In this document: positions 9,282 through 16,173 of the stretch, piece after piece
How positions within the stretch are numbered: the stretch's first letter is position 1
How the letters are laid out: each line of letters starts with the position of its first letter
IMG/VR virus record: IMGVR_UViG_3300005541_000019
Coordinates: 1-26,905 of that record
Strand: one strand, 5' to 3'
Origin: a virus
Length of the DNA stretch: 26,905 nt
The notes under the pieces: model-generated
The model's database searches: none
What the model saw: the letters and a program-made list of their open reading frames with translations, nothing else
Told to the model about the DNA's origin: nothing
Translations under genes and position numbers: made by a program

Positions 9282-9560
9282 TCACGTGAACCGCTTGAGG
9301 CGGCTCGGTACGTGAGCTCGTGTACGGTTCTGCATTGCACGGACATCGGGCGTGTTATGGTGCAGCGCACGGGACGCTCCCGAGCCTTCTTCGCCGTTCG
9401 GGCCCTTCTTGTTGAGCTCCCGAACGATCCTTTCGATCCACCAGCGCTTGATGGGAACAGGCAGGTTGTAAGCCTCAGCTCCCGTGAGCCCACCGTAGTA
9501 GGTCAGCAGGAAACAGGGCTCCCAGATCAGCTGTTCCTTATCGGCTGGCTGCAGGCCAAA
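9282..9560 (-). CDS. Frameshift extension of the tail-assembly chaperone
   Basis: This frame (open from 9605 to the stop at 9282) overlaps the 3' end of the gp26-like gene in the +1 frame. The part past the upstream stop encodes a convincing protein segment: IWEPCFLLTYYGG, LTGAEAYNLPVPIKRWWIERI and RELNKK, which resemble the short C-terminal or companion proteins found next to gp26-type genes. There is no good start: the only upstream candidate is a GTG at 9605 without a Shine-Dalgarno sequence. A +1 slip at TTT-CTT-TGG (9558-9564) would fuse about 92 residues to the chaperone, giving roughly 377 residues. This mirrors the G/G-T arrangement used by long-tailed phages just before the tape measure. 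The tail after residue 60 is basic and low in complexity. Fusion is inferred. Confidence 0.7.
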   Translation of the reverse strand, partial: FGLQPADKEQLIWEPCFLLTYYGGLTGAEAYNLPVPIKRWWIERIVRELNKKGPNGEEGSGASRALHHNTPDVRAMQNRTRAHVPSRLKRFT

Positions 9561-10416
9561 GAAACGAGACCCCGATCGGCATCGAGACCTCCTCTTCGTG
9601 GCCACACGAGGGGCACGCTACCTCTTGGCGCATGATGATCCCGGGCTCGTTGTCCCGGATGTAGTTGCGCAGGGCGAGCGAGTCGCGAGCTGGCATCATG
9701 CGAACGAAGCTGGCGATCTTCGCGCGGTCCTCGGAGCCATCGACAGCCTGGATGCTGTACAGCAGGTTCGTCGTGACGCCCGTCTCGGTCTGGGACAGCG
9801 CCAGCTTCTTCTGCTTCTCCTGCATCGTGAGGATCTGCTCCTCGTCGCGGCCCGTCAGGAACTTGAACCTGACGACCTTCTTGCTCAGGGGCAGCGCGAA
9901 CTCGAACAGGTTCAGCCCAGGGCCGACCGGGTCGATCGCGAGGCGCCTGATCGGCAGCTCACCGAGGTTGAAGTTGCGTGCTGCCTTGGTGTCGCACTCG
10001 GTGCACTGCATCTCAGCGTCGTAATCGGCGCCGTAGCCGGTGATGCGGATGGCGACCATCAGGGCGTTGCGGTCACCCATCAGAAGCTCGGTCGGATCGA
10101 TGGACTTGTTGACCAAGCACGACCTGATCAGCTCGCTGATGACGGTCCCCTTCTTCAGGAGCGCCCGGCTCGTCAGGATGTCCTCCTCACGGGCAGTCAT
10201 CGACCTGATCTCCACGGTCTCGACGCCATGGAGAGGCGACTGGGACGGGTACACCTTACCTCCGCTGGGCAGTGGGACGGTCTCGACCGGGACATCGATC
10301 CCGAAATCGGCCTTGTACTTCTCTGCGGCGGTGACGCCCTGGACGCCCGGCTGGGTGAGGCTCCCCTCGGGCTTGGCCGTAAAGACCTGGTTGCGCTCTG
10401 CGCGTTCTTCAGACAT
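9538..10416 (-). CDS. gp26/gp51-like tail-assembly chaperone (292 aa)
   Basis: The sequence fits the T4 baseplate-hub assembly family (gp26/gp51, T4_baseplate). A VPLPSGGKVYP block at about 47-57 is followed by VETVEIRSMTAREEDILTS (65-83), KGTVISELIRSCLVNKSID (89-107) and a C-terminal FLWP ending typical of the family. Two CxxC pairs (C138/C141 and C268/C271) could bind one zinc ion, and T4 gp26 is shorter (about 208 residues). In relatives, proteins of this type act as chaperones for the tape measure or hub and are not always in the virion. The start is ATG 10416 with AGGAG four bases upstream, following a 77-base gap. Position between tube and tape measure supports the chaperone role, and the 3' end carries a probable frameshift signal. 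Confidence 0.85.
   Translation of the reverse strand: MSEERAERNQVFTAKPEGSLTQPGVQGVTAAEKYKADFGIDVPVETVPLPSGGKVYPSQSPLHGVETVEIRSMTAREEDILTSRALLKKGTVISELIRSCLVNKSIDPTELLMGDRNALMVAIRITGYGADYDAEMQCTECDTKAARNFNLGELPIRRLAIDPVGPGLNLFEFALPLSKKVVRFKFLTGRDEEQILTMQEKQKKLALSQTETGVTTNLLYSIQAVDGSEDRAKIASFVRMMPARDSLALRNYIRDNEPGIIMRQEVACPSCGHEEEVSMPIGVSFLWPAASR
9558..9564 (-). other. Candidate +1 ribosomal frameshift site (TTT-CTT-T)
   Basis: On the sense strand, codons 285-286 of the chaperone read TTT CTT, followed by TGG. Peptidyl-tRNA-Phe can slip from TTT to TTC, or tRNA-Leu from CTT to TTT (the same CUU-to-UUU slip used in prfB). Either enters the frame that continues to 9282. A GAGGAGG sequence lies 23 bases upstream (9588-9594), farther than usual stimulators. 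A -2 shift would give the same frame. The zero-frame stop comes six codons after the slip codon CTT. Confidence 0.55.
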
Positions 10417-10493
10417 GGTGCTCCTGTGTGATCAGACTGTATCCCCTGCCACCCAGAGCGTAAATGTAAGGATCTCAGGATCCCGGGCCGTTT
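10417..10493 (-). other. 77-base gap upstream of the chaperone gene
   Basis: The gap contains a short stem (GGATC-CTGA-GATCC, about 10471-10484), the AT-rich run CTTACATTTACG (10460-10471), a weaker relative of the TA(G/C/T)TTA motif, and the AGGAG ribosome-binding site. A promoter here is possible but less convincing than at the other gaps. Confidence 0.3.
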
Positions 10494-10700
10494 TCAGGCT
10501 TGGAACAGCGACACCTTGGCTTTTTGCTGCGGCGTCCACCGCTTGTCGATCTCGGCGAGGAACTCATCCCAGCTCCACCCGGTGAAACGCATGATGTCGT
10601 CCCACTCCTCGACGTAACGTTCCATGTTGAGGCTGCCCTGCTTCAGTTCGTCAGTGAGGTGATCGAGGATCGCCTCGAGCTGTGAAAACGGGAGCTTCAT
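10494..10700 (-). CDS. Small acidic helical protein (68 aa)
   Basis: The product starts MKLPFSQLEAILDHLTDE and continues with YVEEWDDIMRFTGWSWDEFLAEIDKRW, a Trp-rich acidic helix pair. I chose ATG 10700 because AGGA lies about seven bases upstream; a GTG two codons earlier has no such sequence. It begins 16 bases after the preceding stop. The family is not recognised. Similar small Trp/Asp-rich proteins are common in phage genomes without known function. Its place between the tube and the chaperone gives no firm clue. Confidence 0.7.
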   Translation of the reverse strand: MKLPFSQLEAILDHLTDELKQGSLNMERYVEEWDDIMRFTGWSWDEFLAEIDKRWTPQQKAKVSLFQA

Positions 10701-10716
10701 GGTCACATCCTACACT

Positions 10717-11064
10717 TCACCAGCGAGCTTTTGCAGGCGTGGGCTTCTCGACGAGCCGCCAGATGTTGGCATCGACCCGGAGCCCGTGGTCACGCAGCTC
10801 GCTGCCCGACATCAGCATCACGATGCCACGGTCCTGCATGACCTGCATCATCTCTTCGGTCCGTGCAAGGGACCACCCGATGTACAGCGAGACGGCCCCC
10901 AAGTACGTGGGGCAGGCAACCCTATGCATGTAGCCCTCGATTATTTCGAGGACGGCCTGTGGGGGCTGTTTGCCTTCTCGAAGCCACGATGCCATCTGCC
11001 CGACCACCCTTCCGGCGCGGGTGATTGCGCCGCTGATACTTAGGTTCGAAGTCGAGTTCCACAT
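10717..11064 (-). CDS. Unknown protein (115 aa) in tail operon
   Basis: The most plausible start is ATG 11064 (MWNSTSNLSISGAITRAG), five bases after the stop of the winged-helix-like gene. An upstream in-frame start at 11118 would overlap that gene by 49 bases. The product has helical segments (RVVGQMASWLRE, AVLEIIEGYMHR) and a central hydrophobic stretch (YLGAVSLYIGWSLA), then MSGSELRDHGLRVDANIWRLVEKP. No family was recognised. The tight spacing indicates cotranscription and translational coupling with its neighbour. Confidence 0.65.
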   Translation of the reverse strand: MWNSTSNLSISGAITRAGRVVGQMASWLREGKQPPQAVLEIIEGYMHRVACPTYLGAVSLYIGWSLARTEEMMQVMQDRGIVMLMSGSELRDHGLRVDANIWRLVEKPTPAKARW

Positions 11065-11069
11065 GGGCG

Positions 11070-11558
11070 TCAGGCGCCCGTGAGATGGCCGAAGAGGTCG
11101 GGGCGGGACTTGATCCACTCGTCGGCTTCTTCCGCGAGTTTCTCTCCCTCGGGGGTCAATGCATAGAGCAGCTGATTGCCCTTCTTGCCCGCGACCTTGA
11201 CGTACCCGCGTCGCATGACGCTGTAACGAGCGTTGATGCCCGTGTTGGGCACCATCGCCTCAGGCGTGCGTTGAAAGTGCCCTTCGGCGTCTTGCACCAT
11301 CTCACCGTTGGGACCGATCACCCAGTCGCTCCTCATCACCGGCGACGGAGCCCAATAGTCCTTGTTGGAACCCGGCTTGAAAGCCGTGGGGTCTTTGTCC
11401 TCGAGGGCATGGACCTTCTGCATCACCTCTGGACGGGACATGGGCTGGCCCGCTTGCGCCAGCACCCAACAGATCATGTGCGTCTTGTCATCGGGGTGAC
11501 TCCTGTCGCCGATGGCCTCGCGAAGGAGATCCTTGAGCTCTCGCAGCGTCAGTTCCAT
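11070..11558 (-). CDS. Winged-helix-like protein (162 aa), possible regulator
   Basis: The N-terminus MELTLRELKDLLREA forms an amphipathic helix and is followed by a flexible stretch. Then come THMICWVLAQAGQPMSRPEVMQKVHAL (about 27-53), which looks like a helix-turn-helix, and a C-terminal wing pattern: YSVMRRGYVKVAGKKGN then LLYALTPEGEKLAEEA (about 111-145). The 'YxLTPEGxxLA' ending is typical of winged-helix DNA-binding domains. A DNA-binding role is inferred and not proven. Directly upstream are a TAGTTA motif six bases from the ATG and a 130-base structured gap. No Shine-Dalgarno sequence is near the start, so a leaderless transcript is possible. It could regulate late genes, or be a structural protein that reuses the fold. 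Confidence 0.75.
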   Translation of the reverse strand: MELTLRELKDLLREAIGDRSHPDDKTHMICWVLAQAGQPMSRPEVMQKVHALEDKDPTAFKPGSNKDYWAPSPVMRSDWVIGPNGEMVQDAEGHFQRTPEAMVPNTGINARYSVMRRGYVKVAGKKGNQLLYALTPEGEKLAEEADEWIKSRPDLFGHLTGA

Positions 11559-11564
11559 GGTCTA

Positions 11565-11570
11565 TAACTA
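11565..11570 (-). promoter_or_regulatory. TAGTTA motif, 6 bases before ATG 11558
   Basis: TAGTTA (extended to TAGTTATAG) stands six bases before the winged-helix-like gene, after the double-hairpin end of the tube message. No ribosome-binding site is close to the ATG. Confidence 0.5.
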
Positions 11571-11591
11571 CCCCTCACGAGCCAGAGACGA

Positions 11592-11616
11592 CAATCCCCG
11601 CGTGGAGCGGGGATTG
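11592..11616 (-). terminator. Perfect 10-bp stem-loop after tail tube
   Basis: CAATCCCCGC and GCGGGGATTG form a perfect 10-bp stem around a 5-base loop. It begins 72 bases past the tube stop on the sense strand. The sequence after the stem (TCGTCTCT) is only moderately T-rich, so this could be a weak intrinsic terminator or a 3'-end stabiliser that raises tube mRNA levels. Confidence 0.5.
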
Positions 11617-11626
11617 ACAGGACCAT

Positions 11627-11659
11627 CGTCGTCTGCCGGTGACAGGAGAACCGACGACG
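11627..11659 (-). other. Second imperfect hairpin after tail tube
   Basis: CGTCGTC-(tgc)-CGGT at 11627-11640 pairs with ACCGACGACG at 11650-11659, giving 10-11 paired bases with a 3-base bulge and a 9-base loop. It stands between the tube stop and the first hairpin, so the tube mRNA would end in a double-hairpin structure. Confidence 0.45.
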
Positions 11660-11688
11660 CCTGTGACCGCAGGATTGCGGCCTCTCGA

Positions 11689-12177
11689 TCAGAACTGCAG
11701 GACGGCGTTGTCGAAGCGCAGCGTCAGGCTGATCTCAGCCAGGGTGCCGTCTTCGTAGGTGAGCTCGCCGAAGTTCGCTTCGGTGATCCAGGCGCCCTTG
11801 ACGTCCCAGAGCTCGACGACAGTGCCGACGGGGTCCAGGAGCTTGAGCTGGATGTCACGCTTGTAGAAGTCGGCGTAGCCAGCACGGCCCGACACTGTCT
11901 CCAGGGTCAGGCGGATCCACTCCATGACCTGCTGCGCGCCCGAGGGAGCGATGGGGTCGTAGAGGGTCACCGCGAGGGTGTTGAACTTCGTCAGACCGGC
12001 AAGGTACCGACGGAAGTTGATGAAGGGGACCTCGACCTCCTCGGTGGTCACCGTGGGTCGCGCAGTCGTCTTCATGATGTACGCATCGATGCCCTCGATC
12101 ATGAGCACCCAGCGGTTCTTCCGCTTGGGCTCAAACTTGTTGGGCAGCATTGACGTTACGTCGAGTGTCTCAGCCAT
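11689..12177 (-). CDS. Tail tube protein (gp19-like, 162 aa)
   Basis: The product matches the gp19 tail-tube family in length (T4 gp19 is 163 residues) and pattern. It has RKNRWVLMIEGIDAYIMKTT (about 19-38), VTTEEVEVPFINFRRYLAG (42-60), TLAVTLYDPIAPSGAQQVMEWI (66-87) and a C-terminal ELTYEDGTLAEISLTLRFDNAVL typical of the hexameric tube fold. Tube hexamers stack around the tape measure to form the DNA channel and are enclosed by the sheath. Translation starts at ATG 12177 with an ACAGGAG ribosome-binding site and a TAGTTA motif 28 bases upstream. The gene is followed by two hairpins, consistent with high-level expression. Only one tube gene is visible although two sheath genes are present. 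Confidence 0.93.
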   Translation of the reverse strand: MAETLDVTSMLPNKFEPKRKNRWVLMIEGIDAYIMKTTARPTVTTEEVEVPFINFRRYLAGLTKFNTLAVTLYDPIAPSGAQQVMEWIRLTLETVSGRAGYADFYKRDIQLKLLDPVGTVVELWDVKGAWITEANFGELTYEDGTLAEISLTLRFDNAVLQF

Positions 12178-12205
12178 GTTTCTCTCCTGTCACCGGGTTC
12201 GATCG

Positions 12206-12211
12206 TAACTA
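12206..12211 (-). promoter_or_regulatory. TAGTTA motif upstream of tail tube
   Basis: TAGTTA lies 28 bases before the tube ATG, beginning immediately after the TGA of the 105-aa gene. An ACAGGAG ribosome-binding site follows it. Confidence 0.5.
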
Positions 12212-12529
12212 TCAGGCTGGTGCGCCAGCTGCCCTCTTCTGGGGCTGGCCACCTCTGGCCATGCTCTTCAGCTGCTCGACGTACTTGCGGATCTCAGCGG
12301 CTTTGTTGAATAGGTCGCTGTGGATGCCTGCCACCACCGCTTTTGCAGGGCCCTGGGGAGCTAGTTGGTGGGCTTGCTCCACCTTCTTGTTGGTGTTCTG
12401 CAGATCCATGAGGATCTGGTCGAGCAGGCCACCGAAGTCCTGCTTCTTGCCGAAGATCTCCTGGAGAGCTTCAGCGTACTCGTGCTCTTCGCGGACCAGC
12501 TGCCTGAGGTCGCCGACACGGACCTGCAT
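12212..12529 (-). CDS. Small helical protein between sheath and tube (105 aa)
   Basis: The product opens with MQVRVGDLRQLVREEHEY and continues with coiled-coil-like helices (LLDQILMDLQNTNKKVEQAHQL, IRKYVEQLKSMARG) and a basic, Gly/Pro-rich tail. Its start overlaps the stop of the 140-aa gene as TGATG, so the two are translationally coupled. The N-terminal 14 residues resemble those of two neighbouring proteins (the 140-aa and 162-aa products). No family is recognised. An internal virion protein or a tail-assembly factor are both possible. Confidence 0.75.
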   Translation of the reverse strand: MQVRVGDLRQLVREEHEYAEALQEIFGKKQDFGGLLDQILMDLQNTNKKVEQAHQLAPQGPAKAVVAGIHSDLFNKAAEIRKYVEQLKSMARGGQPQKRAAGAPA

Positions 12530-12951
12530 CAGTTCATCCCGTACAGAGACTGCTCTGCAGCTTTGGTGAACTGCTTGACACGCTCGAGCATCTTGGCGAC
12601 GGCGTGCTCGTCGTCATCACGCATCGCGTTCTCGAGGTTCTCGATGGACTTCTTCAGCATGTTGACGTTGGCACCGACCTTCTGCCACTTCTGCGCGCCA
12701 CCGCCGCCCACCTTCTTCTCGGTGTTCTTGCCGGTATAGTCGAACAGGTCCTCGTTGAGGGTCTCACGCTCCTGGAGCGCTTCCTCCATCTCCTCGTCGA
12801 TGAGCTGCTGGAGCTGCTCCATCGTCACGTAGGGCCCGTCGATCTGGACGGGATCGTACGTCAGCTGCCCCTCGTCCGCGGGACCCATCTCCAGCTTGCG
12901 CCGGACGGCCTCACGGACGATGTTGCGGAGCTGCTTCTTTGACACCTTCAT
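12529..12951 (-). CDS. Small helical protein between sheath and tube (140 aa)
   Basis: The product starts MKVSKKQLRNIVREAVRRKL. It is followed by an acidic central part (TMEQLQQLIDEEMEEALQERE), a Gly/Lys patch (KKVGGGGAQKW) and a C-terminal coiled-coil region (VNMLKKSIENLENAMRDDDE). GGGGTGA lies four bases before the ATG. The N-terminal motif, a short basic amphipathic helix ending VREA, recurs in neighbouring genes and resembles the short leader peptides of phage internal proteins. Function unknown. It is coupled to the 105-aa gene by a TGATG overlap and lies 13 bases after the second sheath gene. Confidence 0.75.
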   Translation of the reverse strand: MKVSKKQLRNIVREAVRRKLEMGPADEGQLTYDPVQIDGPYVTMEQLQQLIDEEMEEALQERETLNEDLFDYTGKNTEKKVGGGGAQKWQKVGANVNMLKKSIENLENAMRDDDEHAVAKMLERVKQFTKAAEQSLYGMN

Positions 12952-12964
12952 GGGTCACCCCGGA

Positions 12965-15900
12965 TCAGACCTGCTGCGAGATGTTGTTCGTCACCACGAA
13001 GTCGAGGGAGACGTACTCGAGCGACTTGGTGGGCTGGACGAAGATCTTGCCGCGGATGGTGTTGTTCTGGATGTCGAGCTGCGTCGTGGTGCTCGAGTCG
13101 ATGACCACCTTGAACCGCTCGAGACCGGCCTGGGCCTGGATCTTCTGCAGCACCGGCGTCACCGCAGCCGAGAAGGCTGCCAACGTGGCGTCCCTGTTCT
13201 GCTCGAACAGGATGGTGTTGGCGATGTCCCTGACCTGGCGACGGATCTCGATCAGGAGGCGGCGGACGTTGACACGGTCGAGGGCGCTTGCAGCCTGCTG
13301 CAGCGTCTTCTGGCCCCACACCACGACACCACCCTTCGGGTTGGTGCCACCCGATGCGTTGCCCGGGAAGGCGACCAGCGGGTTGATGTTGGCGTCGTAC
13401 AGGGTGTCCATGTTCGCCTTGGACAGCTTGACGCGTGCTTCCAGGGTCGTCTGGAGGGCGCCGCGGGTGAAGCCTGCGGGAGCGAACCAGGGGTGCCCGA
13501 CTGCATCGTTGAGGGCGAGGGCGCCCAGGACGACGACCGACGGGGGAACGTACAGGTTGTTGCCCGCATTGGGGTCGGTCATCACGACGTCGGGGAAGTA
13601 GGCGGCGCCGAAGCTCGAGTTCACCGACCGCTCCAGGAAGTTCTGGACAGTGTAGGTGACGCTCGGCATCTGCGAGTCCTCGACCACGAGCTCGTCGTTG
13701 TTGTCGAACTGCTCGAGGTCCATCAGGGACATGCAGTCGAAGCGCTGCTCACAGGCCGACAGGGCCGCGTCGGTGACGACGGGGTGCCTGATGCCAGGGA
13801 CAGCCAGCAGCTCGATGTCGACTGCCGTGACGTCACTCATGATGCCCAGGGCGGTGTTGTAGGCCGACACGCTGGAACCCAGGTTGAAGCCACGGTTGGA
13901 CGCGTTCATGTCGTCCTCGACGGCGGTGTTGGTGATCTGCCGCTCGTCTGCGTCGAACAGGTTGGTACCGTCGAAGCCGCCCTGGACCAGGAAGCTCCAC
14001 TTCAGGAAGCGCCTGTTGGCCTGGACGAAGTCGCTCGGCTCCAGGGCACGGGTGCCATAGGTGCCGTTGCCGATGCTCGGGTTGGGCTGCTGCACCGGGA
14101 TGTTGCCGTTGCGGACGTAGCTGGCGTACTGCCAGTTGGTCGGGTCGGCGATGCCGGTCGAGTTGGTGACGACCTGGACGTTCATCAGGCTGAACAGGTT
14201 GTAGTTGAACCTGTCTGCGTCGATGATCGCGCCGTTCACGGGCGGTGCGCCGTTGTTGTCACCCACCCGGACGTCCTGCACATCGGTGCGGAACTCGGGC
14301 AGGAAGTCAGCGAAAGCCTGCAGCGACTGGTTAGGCAGGGTGCTCAGGTTGGGCGTTGCGAGCGCAGTGACGTGCTCGAACTGCACGCCCCAGTACAGCA
14401 GCGGGTTGACCTGCAGCTTGGCACCAGTGCCTTGCGTTACGTTCTGGCGCAGTGGCAGCGGGGGCTCGACAACCTGGGATGCCCACTGGACGCTGCCAGT
14501 GCCCGAGGTGAAGATGCCGGACGGGATGAAGGAGCCTGTGGGAACGAAGGTTCCAGAGATGATCGAGCCGGAGCTGTACGAGCCCGAGCTGTACGAACCG
14601 CTGCCCTGTTCGAAGTCAACGGGCTGCGCCAGGCAGCCGCCCGCCGTCACCAGGTGGTGGACGCCGCGAAGGCCGACTGGGAGCGCCGTCGGATCCAGTT
14701 CCCCAGCATCAACGCTGGGATCCACTTCAATGCGGATGTAGTTGGAGGCGTTCGGGTAGTTGCCATCGACGACCAGCTTCTGAGCGGTAGGGCCGCGGTC
14801 GAAGTCGAAGAAGTTGTTGGCATCACCGATCACCTGGGCAATGTACTGCGTGTCGCCTGGGTTCAGGCTGAGGCCGCGGAACTGCTCGAGGTAGACGGGC
14901 GCGCCGTCGTTGTCGCCCCACTGGCGGACGACCAGGTCGAAGGTGCCGTACTGGTTCGACGGGTCCGTCGACAGCGACGGGTTCTCGATCGACAGCTTGT
15001 ACATCGTCGACACCCCGGTGCCGTCGTCCAGAGCGTGGACTCGGAATAGGTTGTGGACCTTGCCACCGAAGGGTTGGCTGACGACCCAAGGGCTCTTTGC
15101 GTGCTCAAAGCGATCACGGAAGTCCTCGTAGTCGGGGACCGTCACGCTACCCACATCACGGGCCAGTGAGCTGGTCAGGATGAATGCCGCGAGCTCTGAG
15201 CCGGGGTTGTGTGCCGTTGAAGCGCCTGCGCCCTCACCGCTGTTGATGAGGCCAGAACCCGTCGGAGCTGCTGTCGCCGGGTGGATGTCGTAGTGCAGGT
15301 ACAGGTAGTGACCCGCTTGCTGCAAGTTGTCCGGGTCCGTGTTCAGGACGTTGGCGATGTAGTTGGGTGACGTCAGGTCGAACGATGCAGTGATGACGTT
15401 CGGGAACAACGGGTTGGTGCCCTGGAGACCGTTCAGGAACAGGACGAAGTCCTGCTTGGCGATCGAACCCGCGAACAGTGTCAGATCGCCGACGCTGGCA
15501 CCGTTGCTGTCATTGCCGACTGCCAGCGATGAGGGTGCGAGGCTGCTGACACCAGCAACCGACGACGACAACGTCAGAACGACGCCAGACGCCGCCATGA
15601 TGAGGCCACGGACGATGGGGACGCATGACCCAGAAGTCGAAGAACCCTGGATGCCTGCTGACGAGAAGATCGTGGAGCCGGCTGACTCCGACATGAAGCA
15701 ACCCAGGAAGTAAGCACGGCCAGGCGGACCATCGGTGTTGGCGTACGGGTTCGGGCTCAGCTCGCCGAAGTTGCTCGGATCGGGCTCCTGCTCGCCGACT
15801 GTCCAACCTGCGCCAGTGACGCCACCCGTGGCACCGTTGGGGCCCTGGGGCTGTCCTGCGAGACTTTGCCGTGCCTGGCCTTGCCCGACACCGAGGACCC

Positions 15901-16153
15901 TGAGGTAGGTGAGGGCCTGCGCGTTGCGCAGCCACTCCGTGACCGCCAGGGGACCGAACTTCTTGCCGTCAGTGACGCCGAACTTCAGGTAGAAGTCATT
16001 GACGACTGCCATCGTGATGGGGACGAACGCCGGTCCCTTGACCGACACACCGATGACGCCCGCGGGAGTACCGACCGGCTGCGCTGCCAGGGGCTGCGAC
16101 TGATCGATCTCGGTGGCGGTGACTCCGGGTGCGCCGAACTTGAGCTGTGCCAT
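12965..16153 (-). CDS. Tail sheath protein B (1062 aa)
   Basis: The N-terminus has VGTPAGVIGVSVKGPAFVPI (about 27-46) and a KFGVTDGKKFGPLA segment typical of contractile sheath proteins. The C-terminal core has HPWFAPAGF near 888, GQKTLQQAASALDRVNVRRL near 947 and a final block ending LEYVSLDFVVTN. T4 gp18 is 659 residues, so about 400 extra residues form inserted surface domains. The middle contains SQPFGGKV, LEQFRGLSLNP and LYWGVQFEHV, all shared with the neighbouring paralog. A Ser/Gly-rich segment (about 515-550) carries a five-residue SGSYS repeat encoded by a 15-base tandem repeat. The start is ATG 16153, with AGAGG nine bases upstream and a TACTTA motif 20 bases upstream. Sheath contraction drives the tube through the cell envelope. 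Confidence 0.95.
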   Translation of the reverse strand: MAQLKFGAPGVTATEIDQSQPLAAQPVGTPAGVIGVSVKGPAFVPITMAVVNDFYLKFGVTDGKKFGPLAVTEWLRNAQALTYLRVLGVGQGQARQSLAGQPQGPNGATGGVTGAGWTVGEQEPDPSNFGELSPNPYANTDGPPGRAYFLGCFMSESAGSTIFSSAGIQGSSTSGSCVPIVRGLIMAASGVVLTLSSSVAGVSSLAPSSLAVGNDSNGASVGDLTLFAGSIAKQDFVLFLNGLQGTNPLFPNVITASFDLTSPNYIANVLNTDPDNLQQAGHYLYLHYDIHPATAAPTGSGLINSGEGAGASTAHNPGSELAAFILTSSLARDVGSVTVPDYEDFRDRFEHAKSPWVVSQPFGGKVHNLFRVHALDDGTGVSTMYKLSIENPSLSTDPSNQYGTFDLVVRQWGDNDGAPVYLEQFRGLSLNPGDTQYIAQVIGDANNFFDFDRGPTAQKLVVDGNYPNASNYIRIEVDPSVDAGELDPTALPVGLRGVHHLVTAGGCLAQPVDFEQGSGSYSSGSYSSGSIISGTFVPTGSFIPSGIFTSGTGSVQWASQVVEPPLPLRQNVTQGTGAKLQVNPLLYWGVQFEHVTALATPNLSTLPNQSLQAFADFLPEFRTDVQDVRVGDNNGAPPVNGAIIDADRFNYNLFSLMNVQVVTNSTGIADPTNWQYASYVRNGNIPVQQPNPSIGNGTYGTRALEPSDFVQANRRFLKWSFLVQGGFDGTNLFDADERQITNTAVEDDMNASNRGFNLGSSVSAYNTALGIMSDVTAVDIELLAVPGIRHPVVTDAALSACEQRFDCMSLMDLEQFDNNDELVVEDSQMPSVTYTVQNFLERSVNSSFGAAYFPDVVMTDPNAGNNLYVPPSVVVLGALALNDAVGHPWFAPAGFTRGALQTTLEARVKLSKANMDTLYDANINPLVAFPGNASGGTNPKGGVVVWGQKTLQQAASALDRVNVRRLLIEIRRQVRDIANTILFEQNRDATLAAFSAAVTPVLQKIQAQAGLERFKVVIDSSTTTQLDIQNNTIRGKIFVQPTKSLEYVSLDFVVTNNISQQV
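14571..14596 (-). repeat. 15-base tandem repeat in sheath B
   Basis: The 11-base unit gagctgtacga occurs at 14571-14581 and 14586-14596 (period 15) on the plus strand. It encodes repeated Ser-Gly-Ser-Tyr-Ser in the surface-insert region of sheath B. It is a short in-frame repeat that could change length by slippage. Confidence 0.6.
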
Positions 16154-16173
16154 CTCCTATTGCCTCTGCGCTG

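Larger units (their letters stand above)
11559..11688 (-). other. Structured intergenic region downstream of tail tube
   Basis: This 130-base gap is the largest in the window and holds no gene. It contains two strong inverted repeats (11592-11616 and 11627-11659) and, next to the following start codon, a TAGTTA motif (11565-11570). It is best read as an mRNA end or processing region for the tube gene followed by a new promoter. Confidence 0.55.

Noticed and set aside
9263-9493. Alternative minus-strand frame overlapping the chaperone extension
   Set aside because: Its translation is Arg/Ser-rich without protein-like pattern, and the overlapping frame carries the conserved-looking EAYNLPV and RWWIERI segment.
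9580-9594. GAGGAGG followed by ATG (codon 279) inside the chaperone gene, as a separate start
   Set aside because: It is in the chaperone frame only 14 codons before the stop, so it would make a trivial peptide. It might stimulate the frameshift but is farther away than typical.
10471-10484. GGATC-CTGA-GATCC stem as a terminator
   Set aside because: The stem has only 5 bp and no T-run follows, so it is too weak to call.
12896-15049. Long plus-strand open frame (717 codons) opposite sheath B
   Set aside because: It mirrors the codon pattern of the sheath gene in GC-rich DNA, its translation is rich in Arg, Val, Asp and His without domain patterns, and the minus-strand frame is a clear sheath protein. 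Similar plus-strand frames opposite the tape measure, chaperone and baseplate genes were rejected for the same reason.
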